DNA from: UBA7396 sp047637875
GTDB lineage: Bacteria > Patescibacteriota > Gracilibacteria > BD1-5 > UBA6164
Length of the DNA: 64,000 bases
Direction: 5' to 3'
NCBI GenBank assembly: GCA_047637875.1
Contig: JBLJBH010000016.1
Coordinates: 1 to 64,000 of the forward strand
In this document: piece by piece, positions 32,653 to 43,818 of the stretch
Layout of the letters: the number at the start of each line of letters is the position of its first letter
Position numbering within the stretch: position 1 is the first letter of the stretch
Program-made: the position numbers and the translations under genes
The notes under the pieces: generated by a model
What the model saw: the letters and a program-made list of their open reading frames with translations, nothing else
Told to the model about the DNA's origin: nothing
Databases searched by the model: none

Positions 32653-32820
32653 AAAAAACTTATTTTATAAAATATAATGTTCTATTTTTTTATACATTAT
32701 TTTTCTTTTAAAATAAAGAAAAACAACATTTTTCCGTAAAAAATAAGATTAAAATACTTACAGATTATAATTGTAAAATAATCCTTTTTCAATTTTACTT
32801 TAAAATTAATGTTAAAAACT

Positions 32821-32849
32821 TTGCAAAATATATTTTTTTGTGATATAAT
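32821..32849 (+). promoter_or_regulatory. Promoter of SpoIIE-like gene
   Basis: TTGCAA (32821-32826), 17-nt spacer, TATAAT (32844-32849). The ATG follows 28 nt later with no Shine-Dalgarno sequence. Confidence 0.7.
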
Positions 32850-32876
32850 GTAGCAAAGTATTTTTAAACTTTTCCT

Positions 32877-34088
32877 ATGAAAAAAGCAAAAAGTTATTTT
32901 GATTTATGAATAAGTTTGTTGATAACACTGATTATCCTTTCAAATTTATGAATAATTTATTACTTACAATATGAAAAAATAAATATAGATGATATTTGAT
33001 ATCATATTTTTTTAGGTGTATTTTTATTTCAAGCAATTATTATATTAACAATAATAAATAATGCTTATAAAAAACCAATTTATGAACTAACAAATCAAGT
33101 AATAAATTTCATGAGCTGAAGTAGCAAATGAGAAAAAATTAATATAAATACAAATTATTCAAATCCAAATATAAGAATTGTTTTGAGATTTTTTGATGGA
33201 ATGCTTAATTCCCTAAAAAATATTAAAGACGAATTTTTAAGCTGAAAAGCTATAAAATGAGAAGTTCAATTAGCTACAGAATTACAAGAAAAATTACTTA
33301 ATAAAAAACTGGAAGAAATTCCATCTTTAAATGTTATTGCAAAATCAAAACCTGCTTGAGAAATTGGTTGAGATAGTTATGATATAATAAAATGAAATGA
33401 TGATTATTATGTTTATGTTTGAGATGCAACAGGACACTGAGTTTGAGCATGATTTGTAATGGTGATGGTAAATGCTTTAGTAAGCTGATTTTCAAAAGTT
33501 TTTAAAAGATGAAATGAAATTCTTGCTAATACAAACGAAATATTAAAACCACGTGTAAAATCAAATATTTTGATGACTTTGTTACTTTTAAGATGGAATG
33601 AAGCAGAAAAAAGACTTTTTATGACCTGAGCTGGTCATGAATATTTAATAGTTTATAAACATAATTTAAATAAATGTTTCAAAATAAAATCTTGATGACT
33701 TGCTTTAGGTATGACAAAAAATGTTCATAAAATATTAAAAGAACAAGAAATAAGATTTGAATTAAATGATATAGTTGTATTGTATACTGATTGAATAACT
33801 GAGTGTATAAATCAAAATAAAAAAGATTGAAATGAAGTGATGTTTTGAGAACAAAGACTTATAGATGCAATTGAAAAATCTCCTACAATACCTTGAGCTT
33901 GAATAAAAACTGCAAGATGAGTTTTTAACAATATTACTATAGAGTTATCTAAATTTTTATGATATAAACACAAACAATATGATGATATAACTTTAGTTGT
34001 AATTCATTATAATTGAGGAAAAAGTATAGTTAATGATTTTAGCGAAGATATTTCTAAAGATTTTATAACTGAATGGAATTGGAATTAA
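32877..34088 (+). CDS. SpoIIE/RsbU-type PP2C serine phosphatase, 403 aa
   Basis: Two membrane helices (LGISLLITLIILSNLGIIYY; FLGVFLFQAIIILTIINN), a HAMP-like linker to about residue 130, then a PP2C/SpoIIE catalytic domain: GEIGGDSYDI, YVYVGDATGHGVGAGFVM, LLLRWNEAEKRLFMTGAGHE, LYTDGITE and QYDDITLVVIHY. The metal-binding aspartates are present. Such phosphatases usually dephosphorylate anti-sigma antagonists, but no STAS or HATPase partner is in the window. The next gene, a VirB4-like ATPase, lies 94 bp downstream. Confidence 0.85.
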
Positions 34089-34182
34089 TAAAAAACAATT
34101 AATTTTTATTGTAAAGTAAATAAAATTTTATAAAACACAAAAATTAAATAAAATACAAAAAATAATATTAAAAATTGGAAAT

Positions 34183-36048
34183 ATGCAAAACGAAAATTTA
34201 AAACAATTAGTTTGAAAAAGATATTCTTGAGATACAGTTTGATTTGAAGAAATCGTACAAGAAAAACAAGAAGTAACAAAACCAACTTCTGCAAAAGAAT
34301 TATCAAAACAAGAAGATAAAATGTTATTACAAGCAGAAAAAGAATATAAAGAAGCACTAGCATATATAAAAGATATGATAGCTCCTGCTTATATGAAAAT
34401 TTTTCCAGATAAAATCAAAATCAACAATATATATGCTAAAACTTTTTTTGTTTATGCTTATCCAAATTTTTTAGAATGAAATTGGCTTTCTCCAATTATT
34501 AATTGGGATACAAAATTTGATATGAGTTTGTATGTTTACCCTATTGAAAGTGCATATATTCAAAAATATTTAAGGAAAAGACTTACTCAGTTAAATTCAG
34601 AAAGAAGTATAAATGCTGAAAAATGACTAATAAATGATCCTTGACTTAATGCTCAAATTCAAGATGTTGAGGAACTTAGAGAAAAATTAACTAGATGACA
34701 AGAAAAATATTTTCATTTTTGACTTTATATAACTTTATATGCTGAAAGTGAAGAAAAATTAACAAAAATATGAAAAGATGTAGAAACTATTTTAGCTTGA
34801 AGAAATGTTTTACAAAAACAATCATTCCTAAGAGCTGAACAATGATTCATTTCAACATGACCTTTTGCAAGAGATGAACTTTGAGTTTATAGAAATATTT
34901 CTACCTGAGGACTTTCAACAACTTTCCCATTTTCTTCTTCTACTTTATCTCATGATGATTGAATACTTTATTGAGTAAATACTCATAATAATTCTTTAAT
35001 ACTTTATGATAGATTTAAATCAGAAAATGCAAATATGTGTGTATTTGCAAAATCTTGAGGTTGAAAATCTTTTGCTGTTAAACTTGAAATACTAAGAAGT
35101 TTAATGATGTGAACTGATGTAATAGTAATAGATCCTGAAAATGAATATAGAGCTTTAGTTGATACAGTTTGAGGAACTTATTTAGATGTATCTTTAAATT
35201 CTAGAGAAAGAATTAATCCTTTTGATTTACCACTTTGAGTAAAAGATAAAGATATTAGACCTTGAGATTTACTTCGTGATGCTATCGTAAATCTTTTAGG
35301 TTTAATGAATTTAATGCTTGGAAAACTAACAAGTAATGAAGCTAGTATCATGGAAAAAGCTATCATCACTACTTATAATTTAAGATGAATTACACTAGAA
35401 GATGATGATATAAACGGAAAGGAAATACCTACTATGAAAGACCTTTATAGTGTTTTAGAAACTATGGATTGAGCTCGTGAACTAACTCAACGTTTAGAAA
35501 AATATACTACTTGAATATTTTCTTGAGTGTTTTCAGAACTTACAAATATATCTTTAAGTGAATGATTGCAAGTATTTTCAGTTAGAGATCTTGATGATAT
35601 TTTGAGACCTACAGCTATGTACATAATACTTTCATATATTTGGAATAGAGTTAGAAGTTCAAATAAAAAAAGACTTTTAGTTATAGACGAAGCTTGGAAT
35701 ATTATGCAACATGAAGACTCAGCAAAATTTCTTTTTGGTCTCGTAAAAAGAGCCAGAAAATATAATCTTTGAGTTACAACTATCACACAAGATGTTGAGG
35801 ATTTTATAGGATCAAGTTATGGAAAACCAATAGTTACAAACTCATCAATTCAACTTTTATTAAAACAATCTCCTGCTTCAATTGATGCCTTACAAAATAT
35901 ATTTAAAATAACAGACCAAGAAAAATACATACTTCTAAATTCTGCTGTTGGGCAATGACTCTTCTTTGCAGGTTCAGAACATGTTTGAATACAAGTAATT
36001 GCATCTTTCTATGAAGAACAAATTGTTTCAACAAATCCGAATAGGTAA
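34183..36048 (+). CDS. VirB4/TraC-like conjugation ATPase, 621 aa
   Basis: Walker A reads AKSGGGKSFAVKLEILRSL with its glycines encoded partly by TGA; Walker B reads KKRLLVIDEAWNIMQ; further VirB4 features are VIDPENEYRALV, DARDD-like region RDLDDILRP and TQDVEDFIGSSYGKPIV, then NSSIQLLLKQ. The N-terminal ~230 residues hold the typical VirB4 DNA-secretion preamble. In Patescibacteria such ATPases occur without complete T4SS operons and may power DNA uptake, pilus biogenesis or secretion. No other secretion gene is next to it here; a terminator follows at once. Confidence 0.85.
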
Positions 36049-36051
36049 AAA

Positions 36052-36087
36052 TAAAAGGATAATCTTTTTCAAGATTATCCTTTTTTA
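36052..36087 (+). terminator. Terminator of VirB4-like gene
   Basis: AAAAGGATAATCTT/AAGATTATCCTTTT stem plus T-run. It marks the left limit of host sequence before the foreign chemoreceptor. Confidence 0.8.
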
Positions 36088-36089
36088 AT

Positions 36090-36110
36090 TCCCCGCTCCT
36101 TTCTCGGGGA
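36090..36110 (-). terminator. GC-rich terminator of the foreign gene
   Basis: TCCCCG (36090-36095) with CGGGGA (36105-36110), followed on the minus strand by a T-poor but A/T-rich run. Its composition matches the foreign gene, not the host. Confidence 0.55.
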
Positions 36111-36119
36111 TGTTAATTA

Positions 36120-38144
36120 TCAGATACGAAAGACACTGACTGCTTGTTTCAGATTCGTAGCGAGCGACGAAAGATGACTTGCACTCGACGTAATCTGCCC
36201 AGTGGCAGCAGTATTTTGCTCTGACATACTGGCGATATGCTCGACATTCCGAGCAATATCGTTAGCAGCGGCACGTTGTTCCGTGGTTGCGTCAACGATA
36301 ATTTGTACGCCATCTTGAGTTGCCAAAGTCCCCTTAACAGTCTGCTCCAAGCTATCCTTCATGCGAGAAGCATTCTGACTTCCGGAGAGTACCTGAGCCA
36401 TACCTGAACGAATTGTTTGGTTTGTGTTATTAACTCCTTGTTGGATAGACAAAATCATCTGCGAAATTTCGCCTGTTGCATTACCAGTACGTTCAGCCAA
36501 CTTACGCACCTCATCAGCTACAACAGCAAATCCACGCCCATACTCACCAGCACGAGCAGCCTCAATAGCAGCATTGAGGGCAAGAAGGTTTGTTTGGTCA
36601 GCTACATCCTTAATTACTTGGACGATAGTGCCAATCTTAGAGGAAAGCGCGTTAAGTTCTTCAACTTCCCTACTAGAAAATTCCATATTCGACGCAATTT
36701 CTTGCATCTCACGATTCATGGAACCAACAGTAACCTGATCTTGCTTGGATAGTTCGGAAGTTTCCCTTGAAATCCTACCGGCCTGTTCAGCTTGTTCAGC
36801 GATTTGGCCGATGCTGACAGTCAATTCTTCAACTGCAGCAGCCATAGAGGAGGTAGCCTCGGCTTGGACCTGCGAGCTCTTGTTAAGCTCAGTTGAGGAA
36901 ACATCAATTTGCTCTGCAACTGACGAAACCGCATCTGCTGATGAATGAATCACACTTACAGCATTCCGCAGTTTTTCAAGCATTGAAACAAATGCCTTAT
37001 TAAGACGCCCTATTTCATCTTGGCTCTCCAGTTTTTTCAATTCAACATTAAGATCCCCAGATGCAACAGACTCAATAACTGGGAGCATTTGAACAACAGG
37101 TGAGAAAATTCTCTTAGCGAGAATGTGAACTATCAAACTCAAAAAAACGACAGTCACAAGCCCGATAAGAGCAGACACCTTGAGAAGTGTCCACATCTCA
37201 TTATCGAGTTCATCTATATAAGCACCACCTCCAATAATCCAATCCCATTTCTGGAAATGTTTGTAAGCAACGATTTTCTCTCGAGGTTTAGTTTCCCCTG
37301 GATTCATCCAGGGGTACGCGATAGTTCCATTTTTATTCTGGATCATTTCCCGTATAAACATATGCCCCGAAGAGTCCTTTGAATCTGCTACATTCTTACC
37401 TTCCCCATCTGGATTGATTTGAAGAATCCCTTTGGTATCAAGTGCATAAACGTAACCTGTTTTGCCGAAACGTTTTGACAAGATATCATTCTTGAGTTCC
37501 TTCATCTGGTCATCAAGCAACAGTCCTGCGACAGTCACCCCAACAACCTTTCCATCAACAGTTATGGGAACATACTTGGTAAAATACTGCTTACCAAATA
37601 GTTTAGCTAAACCTACATATATTTCCCCCTTGTCAAAAAAAGGAATCCCTGGATGGTCCTTATGAAGAACCGTACCATAAGACCGCTTCCCCTTCTCATC
37701 CATGAGAGAGGTTGCTGTACGAAGATACTCACCATTTGGGAGCTTGTAGAAAATTGTTGCAAAACTACCTGGTATTGCTTTGGTAAACTCGTCTGGAGGT
37801 GTATTATCCAGAACAGCATTTTTACCGTTGTTAATCAAAGGATGGATTTTGTATTCGCCAACCTGAACTTCCTGAGAACGATCGACAGACCATTTACCAG
37901 GATACTTCGATTGAAGGAAAAGATCTGAATTTGATCCTGACCTTTCAGCCATGTTTTCAAAGCGCTCAAGACTCTTGGTGACCGAATCGATCTCCGTCTT
38001 GATATTTTCCTCAATCTTTTGACGTATTGCCTTGCTTTCATAGGCGGCAAAGAGCCCTATCCCCACCATAAAAATTAAAGAAATGGCAATAGAAACCGAA
38101 ATCGAAATCTTGTTGCCAACCGAAAGATTATCAAAGGCTTTCAT
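36120..38144 (-). CDS. Methyl-accepting chemotaxis protein, foreign, standard code, 674 aa
   Basis: Complete receptor: TM helix (ISISVSIAISLIFMVGIGLF), Cache-type extracellular sensor (residues ~40-290; DDQMKELKNDILSKRFGKTG, DWIIGGGAYIDELD), second TM, HAMP, and the signalling domain with the hairpin DQTNLLALNAAIEAARAGE. About 45-50% G+C, GGN glycine codons, CGG arginine codons, no internal TGA, and a real Shine-Dalgarno sequence (GGAG). It stops at TGA followed directly by TAA, so in the host code only one Gly would be added. No che or flagellar genes are nearby. Either a recent transfer, perhaps from a proteobacterial host cell, or an assembly chimera. Confidence 0.9.
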   Translation of the reverse strand: MKAFDNLSVGNKISISVSIAISLIFMVGIGLFAAYESKAIRQKIEENIKTEIDSVTKSLERFENMAERSGSNSDLFLQSKYPGKWSVDRSQEVQVGEYKIHPLINNGKNAVLDNTPPDEFTKAIPGSFATIFYKLPNGEYLRTATSLMDEKGKRSYGTVLHKDHPGIPFFDKGEIYVGLAKLFGKQYFTKYVPITVDGKVVGVTVAGLLLDDQMKELKNDILSKRFGKTGYVYALDTKGILQINPDGEGKNVADSKDSSGHMFIREMIQNKNGTIAYPWMNPGETKPREKIVAYKHFQKWDWIIGGGAYIDELDNEMWTLLKVSALIGLVTVVFLSLIVHILAKRIFSPVVQMLPVIESVASGDLNVELKKLESQDEIGRLNKAFVSMLEKLRNAVSVIHSSADAVSSVAEQIDVSSTELNKSSQVQAEATSSMAAAVEELTVSIGQIAEQAEQAGRISRETSELSKQDQVTVGSMNREMQEIASNMEFSSREVEELNALSSKIGTIVQVIKDVADQTNLLALNAAIEAARAGEYGRGFAVVADEVRKLAERTGNATGEISQMILSIQQGVNNTNQTIRSGMAQVLSGSQNASRMKDSLEQTVKGTLATQDGVQIIVDATTEQRAAANDIARNVEHIASMSEQNTAATGQITSSASHLSSLATNLKQAVSVFRI

Positions 38145-38277
38145 TTTCTCTCACTCCGGATATTAACTTCTTAATACGTTGATAGTGGAAACAACTAAAA
38201 ATAGCTTTTAAAATATAATAACTATTCTTTATATGTCAAGATGTTAAAATAAAAATTATTTTTTGAAATTTTATTTA

Positions 38278-38808
38278 CTAATTATTTATAATTCATAGTT
38301 TTTTAAGCCAAAGTGAATAACTTTTTGCAAAATTAACTCATAATTTATATGATGTTTTAATATCAACTTTAATTCAAAATGTAATTCTTGAAACTTCAAG
38401 TGATTTAAAATTAGGAGTTTCTCATTTTCAAAAAAACAAAAGTCAAAGATCTTTGTAATGTGAGTTAACATTATTAGTTTTTAATCAAAATGTATCCCTT
38501 AATCATACTTTTATATATCTTAAAAATTCAAAATATATACTAGAAGGTATTAAAGTTAATTCTTTTCAAATAGGATGATTCTGAACTATATTTCAATATG
38601 TAATAGGTTTTGTATCACAATCATCGAAATTTATAAGTTTCTCTGTTGGAAGTTTTCCATTTTTTAATAAATATAATATCTCTGGAATTGGTAAAATTAT
38701 AAATGAAAAATATTCACTATCAACAACTTCAGGTGTAAAATCTTGTAGTCAATCTTTTTGTATTTGTGAAAAAAATCATTTTTTAAAAGCTTCTCTATTT
38801 TTTTTCAA
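38278..38808 (-). CDS. Hypothetical protein, 176 aa
   Basis: Continuous with TGA=Gly. No ATG opens the frame; TTG at 38806-38808 is the likely start because an in-frame TAA lies two codons upstream. Reads LKKNREAFKKGFFSQIQK and later YFSFIILPIPEILYLLKNGK, with a C-terminal LGVNFAKSYSLWLKKLGI. Soluble, mixed alpha-beta; not recognised. Divergently arranged with the next gene only 7 bp away, so they share a promoter region. Confidence 0.5.
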
Positions 38809-38815
38809 TATTTAA

Positions 38816-39181
38816 ATGATTGCTAATAATTTCAGTTTTCCTAAGTCTTGGATAATAAAAAATGCCTTAGATAATTTCATCATAAATGATAAATGAAATG
38901 GAAATTTAGATGAAAATATTAATTTTTCAAAATTAATAGAATCAAATATTGATACGAGGACTACTATAGTTCAAAATAAAGTGAATAAAATTTATGAAAT
39001 ATTTTATTGAAAAATTGAAAAAAAATATACTTCTACTCAAAAAATATTAAATATTCTAGATTCTTTGAATATTCAATTGAATAAATTTTTAGATAAAAAT
39101 ATTTCAGAGCAAAAAATGTATATTTTAAATGATTTGAAAACTATAAATCTAAATAAAATCTTTGAATTAAGTTCAAAATAA
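38816..39181 (+). CDS. Hypothetical helical protein, 121 aa
   Basis: MIANNFSFPKSWIIKNALDN, then mostly helix (KVNKIYEIFYGKIEKKY; TQKILNILDSLNIQLNKFLD). Two TGA-Gly codons. Divergent from the previous gene, followed by a strong terminator. Not recognised. Confidence 0.5.
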
Positions 39182-39185
39182 TTCT

Positions 39186-39222
39186 AAAGTAAAAACTATC
39201 CTAAAAAGGATAGTTTTTTTGT
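39186..39222 (+). terminator. Intrinsic terminator
   Basis: AAAACTATCC/GGATAGTTTT stem, TAAAAA loop, T7 tail. Confidence 0.8.
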
Positions 39223-39279
39223 TCTATCGAAAAATATATAATTTTATCTTATATAAAGCGAGAACGTACCACAGAATAT

Positions 39280-39308
39280 TTGAAAAAGTAAAATATATAT
39301 GATATAAT
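39280..39308 (+). promoter_or_regulatory. Promoter of three-gene operon
   Basis: TTGAAA (39280-39285), 17-nt spacer, TATAAT (39303-39308); ATG 32 nt downstream. A near-consensus sigma-70 promoter. Confidence 0.75.
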
Positions 39309-39339
39309 TGAGGAAATTAAGATTTTATAAGAATAAACT

Positions 39340-39654
39340 ATGATTTCTGACGAAAAGCTTCTGAAAGAATTAGAGCAAACTAATATATTTGCTGATGTAA
39401 TAAAAGAGCAAATTATACATGAGTTTTCTCAACTCAATCTTGAACAAAAGCAACTATTACAAGAAGTTCTAATCTCAGAAAAAATATTATTACTTCATTA
39501 CTTAAAAACATTAAAAAATAATTCTATTATACAGCCTGAGGATATAAAATATACATTTTCTACTATCCTCAAGGAAGATATGAAAATAAAAGAATGAAAA
39601 GAAAGATTGGAATTAAATTTAGAAAAGATAATTTTACAATTAGAAACTTTATAA
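39340..39654 (+). CDS. Hypothetical helical protein, 104 aa
   Basis: MISDEKLLKELEQTNIFADV followed by Leu/Glu/Lys-rich helices, ending ELNLEKIILQLETL. Looks like an all-helical adaptor. First gene of a tight operon: the next ATG is 1 bp after its stop. Not recognised. Confidence 0.55.
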
Positions 39655-39655
39655 T

Positions 39656-42511
39656 ATGGACGATTTAGAATTACATAAACATGAGCAAAATCAAACACTG
39701 AAAGAAGTCCAAGAACAAACTTCTTCAAAAGAGTTTGATAATTTTATCTTGTCTCTTGAAAGACCAGATATAAGCACCCAAGATGTTCGTTTACTCATAT
39801 CTGAACTCTCAAGAAAATATCCACAAGTGGATAAAAATTTTCAAGAATTTCAATGAGAAAATTCTAAGAAGGTTCTTCAAAAATTAAAGTCTTTAAATAC
39901 TAATCAATATAACCAACCTCAAACACAAGAAAAACCTCAAACACAAGAAAAACCAACTTTAAATATTTCACAAGAACAAAGAGATAAATTAGTAAAATCA
40001 TGAGAAACAGAACTAAAAGCAAAAGAACAAGAATGAAAACAAATAGAGCAAAAACTTATACAAGTAGATTTGATAAAAGATGTTGCAAGTATGTATAAAG
40101 AATATTTGCAAAGCATTAAAGAAGCAATTCAATTTAAAATGCTTACTGGGAAAGATGAAAGATATGAAAAACAAATATGAGTTATTTGAGAAAAAGTAAC
40201 TCTTTTAACAAACCTAGAAACATTTTTAACAAGACTTCAAAATTTTGATGAAGTAAAAAAATTAGATTTAAAAGACTTAGTAAATCAAATGTTTGTTTCT
40301 GAAAAAGTTATATCTGAAAATTGATTTATGGAACAACCACTTATAAACTGAATATTATATCACGAAGCAACTACAAAATGAGTAAATGAATCATATGCAG
40401 AAGTTAGAAAATTATTATTAACTCCAAACTTAACACCTGAAAAAGCAGAAGAAATAAAATTACAAATTTTTTCTAAGATAAGACAAATAGATAGATTATG
40501 AGCAGATGACAATAATTTAATTTTAGATACCCAAGAAGCAATATCATCAAGAATAACTTGAAATGTTTTGAATAACAAAGAATTAAGAAAAAGACCAGAT
40601 ATAAATATAACATTTTCATTACTTGAAAATTTTGATGAAGCAAAGAAAAAAGGATTATTTGAGTCATTGAAATTATGAAAAGAATCATTAAAAACATTCC
40701 TTACAAATTCAAAAGTTTTAGATAAATTATGATTAAAAAATGAAAAAGATAAAAATGAATTTATAAAAGATTTATATGAAGATTTAAAAGAAAGTTTAAA
40801 AGTAGTAGATAATGATAAATTAAGAAAATCTCTAGAAGATGAAGTTAATAAACAATTTGATTATTTAAAAGCAAGAATCCCTGAAAGTGAAAAAGAAAAA
40901 CTAGAAAATGAAAGAAAAAAAGCATTAAATCCAAATACCTTACAAGAACAATTAGAAAAAGTAAAACAAGAAATGGTATTTAGTTTATTTGAAAAAACTA
41001 TTATAAATCAAGTTTTAGAAAATAATTCAAAATTTGTAGAAAACCTAGCAAAGAAAGATACAGCATTAAATCTTTATTCTGATATAGAATGAATTTGAAG
41101 TAAAGTAAGTGATAAAAACTTTAATTGAATATCTAATTTTTCTAAAACATTAGTAGAACAAATAGCAATAATGTATGTTTCTTGATTTGTTTGATGAATA
41201 ATAGCAAAATGATGATGACTATTATTATGAAAAGTTGCACCTGCTACAATAAATACTAATAGATTTATAAAATCATGAACTTGAGTATTGGTTGAATGAA
41301 CTTGATTTTATGGAACTTACACAGCATTAAATTGAATATTAAATCGTGAAAATATTTGAGATATTAATAAAGATTACAATTATTATGATTTAACAAGAAC
41401 TATAGCTTTTCTTTGAGTTTTGAGAGTTATGCCACTTGATAAATTAAAAGAAAGTTTTAACATAAAATCCCCAATATTAAACGAAGCAAAAAATATTACT
41501 CTTGATACTTGAGCATTGCTTTGAACAGATATTATAATTAGATGAAGTTTGTGAGAAATAGTTGGAAAAGAATGAATCCCAAGAGATGTAGATGGAAATT
41601 TTACTTGGGAAAGATTTTGAGAATTCGTATGAGATGAGTTAAAATTTATAGTTCCATTAATTATATGACTCAGACAATCAGATAAAGCAGTTGCAAGTTT
41701 ATTAGAAAAATCACCTCCTCCAAAAATTACAGTTATACCAAAAGAGAATGAATTCATAATACAGATAGAATGATTAAAAAAAGAAATGAGAGTATTAAAA
41801 CAACAAAGAAATATTGCAAGAAATAAATGAAAATCACACAAAGAAGTAAGTGAAGAATTAAAAACTAAAAAGAAAGAATATAAAACTTTGAGAGATGAAA
41901 ATACAGATTTATTAGTAAAATCTTGAACTTGAAATACAGACACTCCAACTGCAGTTTTACAAAGTCCAACTCAAACTCAAAATGTAAAAGATAATTCAAA
42001 ACAAGCAAAAGACCAAAATTTTCCTAAAGAAAGTACTAATCTAAATACTTGAGTAAAAACGATACAAGAAACCTTAAAATGAAAAAATATCGAGGATCTA
42101 ATGAAATGATTTGAATGAATGAATTTAACAGGAAAATTCCAAGAATTATTAAAAGATTGATGAGATAGAACAAAAGCACAAGAGTTAATAAATAGCGAAG
42201 TGGATATCTATGTCGCAATATTAAAAGAAAGATGAGTTATTGTTGATGAAATTGAATGAAGTAGATTTATTAGAGAATTTAAGGAACAAAGACTTACTGA
42301 ATTTGATAAATTAGTTGAAATGATATGAGAATGAAAAGATATATCTTGATGAATTGATATGAAAGTAAAAGTTGAATGAAGAGAGTTTGTTTGGAGATTA
42401 GAGTTAAAAGATATAAAGATGATGAAAGAATTTTTTGAAAAATATATTAAAAGTAAAAGAATATATGAAATAAAACAAGAAAAAGAATCAGAATTAAAAA
42501 ATAATAATTAA
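39656..42511 (+). CDS. Large unknown protein with membrane hairpin, 951 aa
   Basis: Residues 1-470 are highly charged and helical, with a QTQEKPQTQEKP repeat near residue 83-100. At about residues 505-580 comes a glycine-rich hydrophobic stretch (VSGFVGGIIAKGGGLLLGKV and LVEGTGFYGTYTALNGIL) that could form a membrane hairpin or pore. A second predicted hydrophobic patch (IAFLGVLRVM) follows. The last ~250 residues contain coiled coil and a domain ending WRLELKDIKMMKEFFEKYI. Glycine is mostly TGA. No family recognised; size, charge and the glycine-rich patch recall secreted effector or tape-measure-like proteins, but that is speculation. Confidence 0.6.
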
Positions 42512-42533
42512 TAATTAATAATATTTAATATAT

Positions 42534-43448
42534 ATGGCAGATTTAACACCTCAACATTATGAGGCAAAACAACCTTGATGAGTTATATCTCCTCAAGAAC
42601 AATTAAATAAACAACTAGAAGAACAAAGAAGAATTATCATAAAATGAATGGAAGATGATTTAATGAGTGGTTGAAAATATGATCAAATTAAATGAGATTT
42701 AAAATATGAAGTTGTGTGAAATATATGAGTTGTTATTTATAAATGAGAAGCTAATTCTTGGTACAAATACTGAAAAAATACTTGAGTTGAATATTATACA
42801 AATTTAAAATGAACTTTTACAAATGAAGATTTAGATTATTCTTCAAGAGATTCTTGATATCAAGTAAAAAATTGAAAATTATTTAGAAATTGACAAGAAG
42901 TACCTCAATTTTTATGAAAATGAAAAGTAAATCCTGAGTTTGTAAAATGAGTAGATAATTTAAATTTTTATCAAGATATACAATTAATGTATTGAAGCAT
43001 AAAAACGATAGAATCTAAAAGAAAAATTGACAAAGTAGATGTAAAGGCTATTTACAATTCAATTATAACTTGAGTTGCTCGTATAAAAGATATAATGTAT
43101 TTCGCTTGAAAATGATATATCCAAAATGATGATATACCAAGATTATTAAAAAGAGCAATTCAGGAGTTACCAAATCAATGTAGTGATACAAGATTTTATC
43201 AAACATCACAATGAATAAGGATGTGAATGGAGGTTACAAAAGATGAATTAGATCAATATTTAAAACCAGCTGAATGAAAACCACTTATTACTCAATCTAT
43301 GTATAATGATTGTTTGAAAAGAATTGAAGCAAGAGATAGAAAAATAAATGAAATAAATTGAGTAAAAGAAGAATCTAAAAGTCAAAGAGAAGTTGAAAAA
43401 ACTAGAAATTGATTTGTAGATAGAGTAAAATGAATTTTAGGATATTAA
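42534..43448 (+). CDS. Hypothetical protein, 304 aa
   Basis: Third gene of the operon, 22 bp after the previous stop. Residues 40-135 contain a beta-rich region (YEVVGNIGVVIYKGEANSWY; GKLFRNGQEVPQFLGKG), the rest is helical (NSIITGVARIKDIMYFAGKG; MYNDCLKRIEARDRKINEI). Lacks signal peptide and membrane segments. Glycine codons are mostly TGA. Not recognised; operon context implies joint function with the 951-aa protein. Confidence 0.55.
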
Positions 43449-43462
43449 CTTTAAAGTGAAAA

Positions 43463-43502
43463 GTAAAAAAAAGTGAAAGATTTTTTCTTTCACTTTTTTT
43501 TA
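43463..43502 (+). terminator. Terminator of three-gene operon
   Basis: AAAAAGTGAAAGA/TCTTTCACTTTTT stem of about 15 bp, long T-run. Confidence 0.8.
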
Positions 43503-43546
43503 TGAAAAAATATCTCACAAAAATCTTAGAAAAAATTTTCCTTTAA

Positions 43547-43552
43547 TATAAT
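43547..43552 (+). promoter_or_regulatory. -10 box of possible small RNA
   Basis: TATAAT at 43547-43552; only a weak -35 (TTAGAA, 43526-43531). It would start an RNA at about 43559. Confidence 0.35.
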
Positions 43553-43558
43553 GATATG

Positions 43559-43790
43559 AAAGGGCAATTTTTTAGCTCTTTTGAAAATAGCTATTTCTAA
43601 TTTTACTTCAAGATCTTAAATGCATTTAAGGCATAACTTTTAAAGTTTATGTCTACTTTATTAAATATAGAAGATAATAATTTGAAAGATAATAGTAGTT
43701 TTATTTGAGAAACACTATATGAATTATTAAAAGTCTTCCAAGAAATTAATAGAGAAAAAAGTTATTCACTTTTTTCTCTATTAATTCTTT
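43559..43790 (+). ncRNA. Candidate structured small RNA, ~230 nt
   Basis: Between a -10 box and a perfect 19-bp terminator stem (43744-43786) there is no convincing gene. Inside are a 16-bp perfect palindrome (CTTAAATGCATTTAAG, 43614-43629) and a hairpin pairing GGCAUAACUUU with AAAGUUUAUGUC using a G-U pair. A 62-codon frame (43649-43837) runs through both the terminator and the next promoter and is judged spurious. Size and context fit a regulatory RNA or an element-end RNA; no known family recognised. This accounts for the 399 bp between 43449 and 43847. Confidence 0.35.
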
Positions 43791-43792
43791 TT
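43744..43792 (+). terminator. Perfect 19-bp terminator stem
   Basis: AATTAATAGAGAAAAAAGT (43744-43762), 5-nt loop, exact complement 43768-43786, then T5. Confidence 0.75.
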
Positions 43793-43818
43793 GATTTTGT
43801 TCAAAATAATAATATAAT
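43791..43818 (+). promoter_or_regulatory. Promoter of first serine recombinase
   Basis: TTGATT (43791-43796), 16-nt spacer, TATAAT (43813-43818); ATG 30 nt downstream. Confidence 0.6.

Noticed and set aside
36120..38144. Chemoreceptor as evidence that the host is motile
   Set aside because: Codon use, GC and stop codon show that it is imported or chimeric; no flagellar or che genes accompany it.
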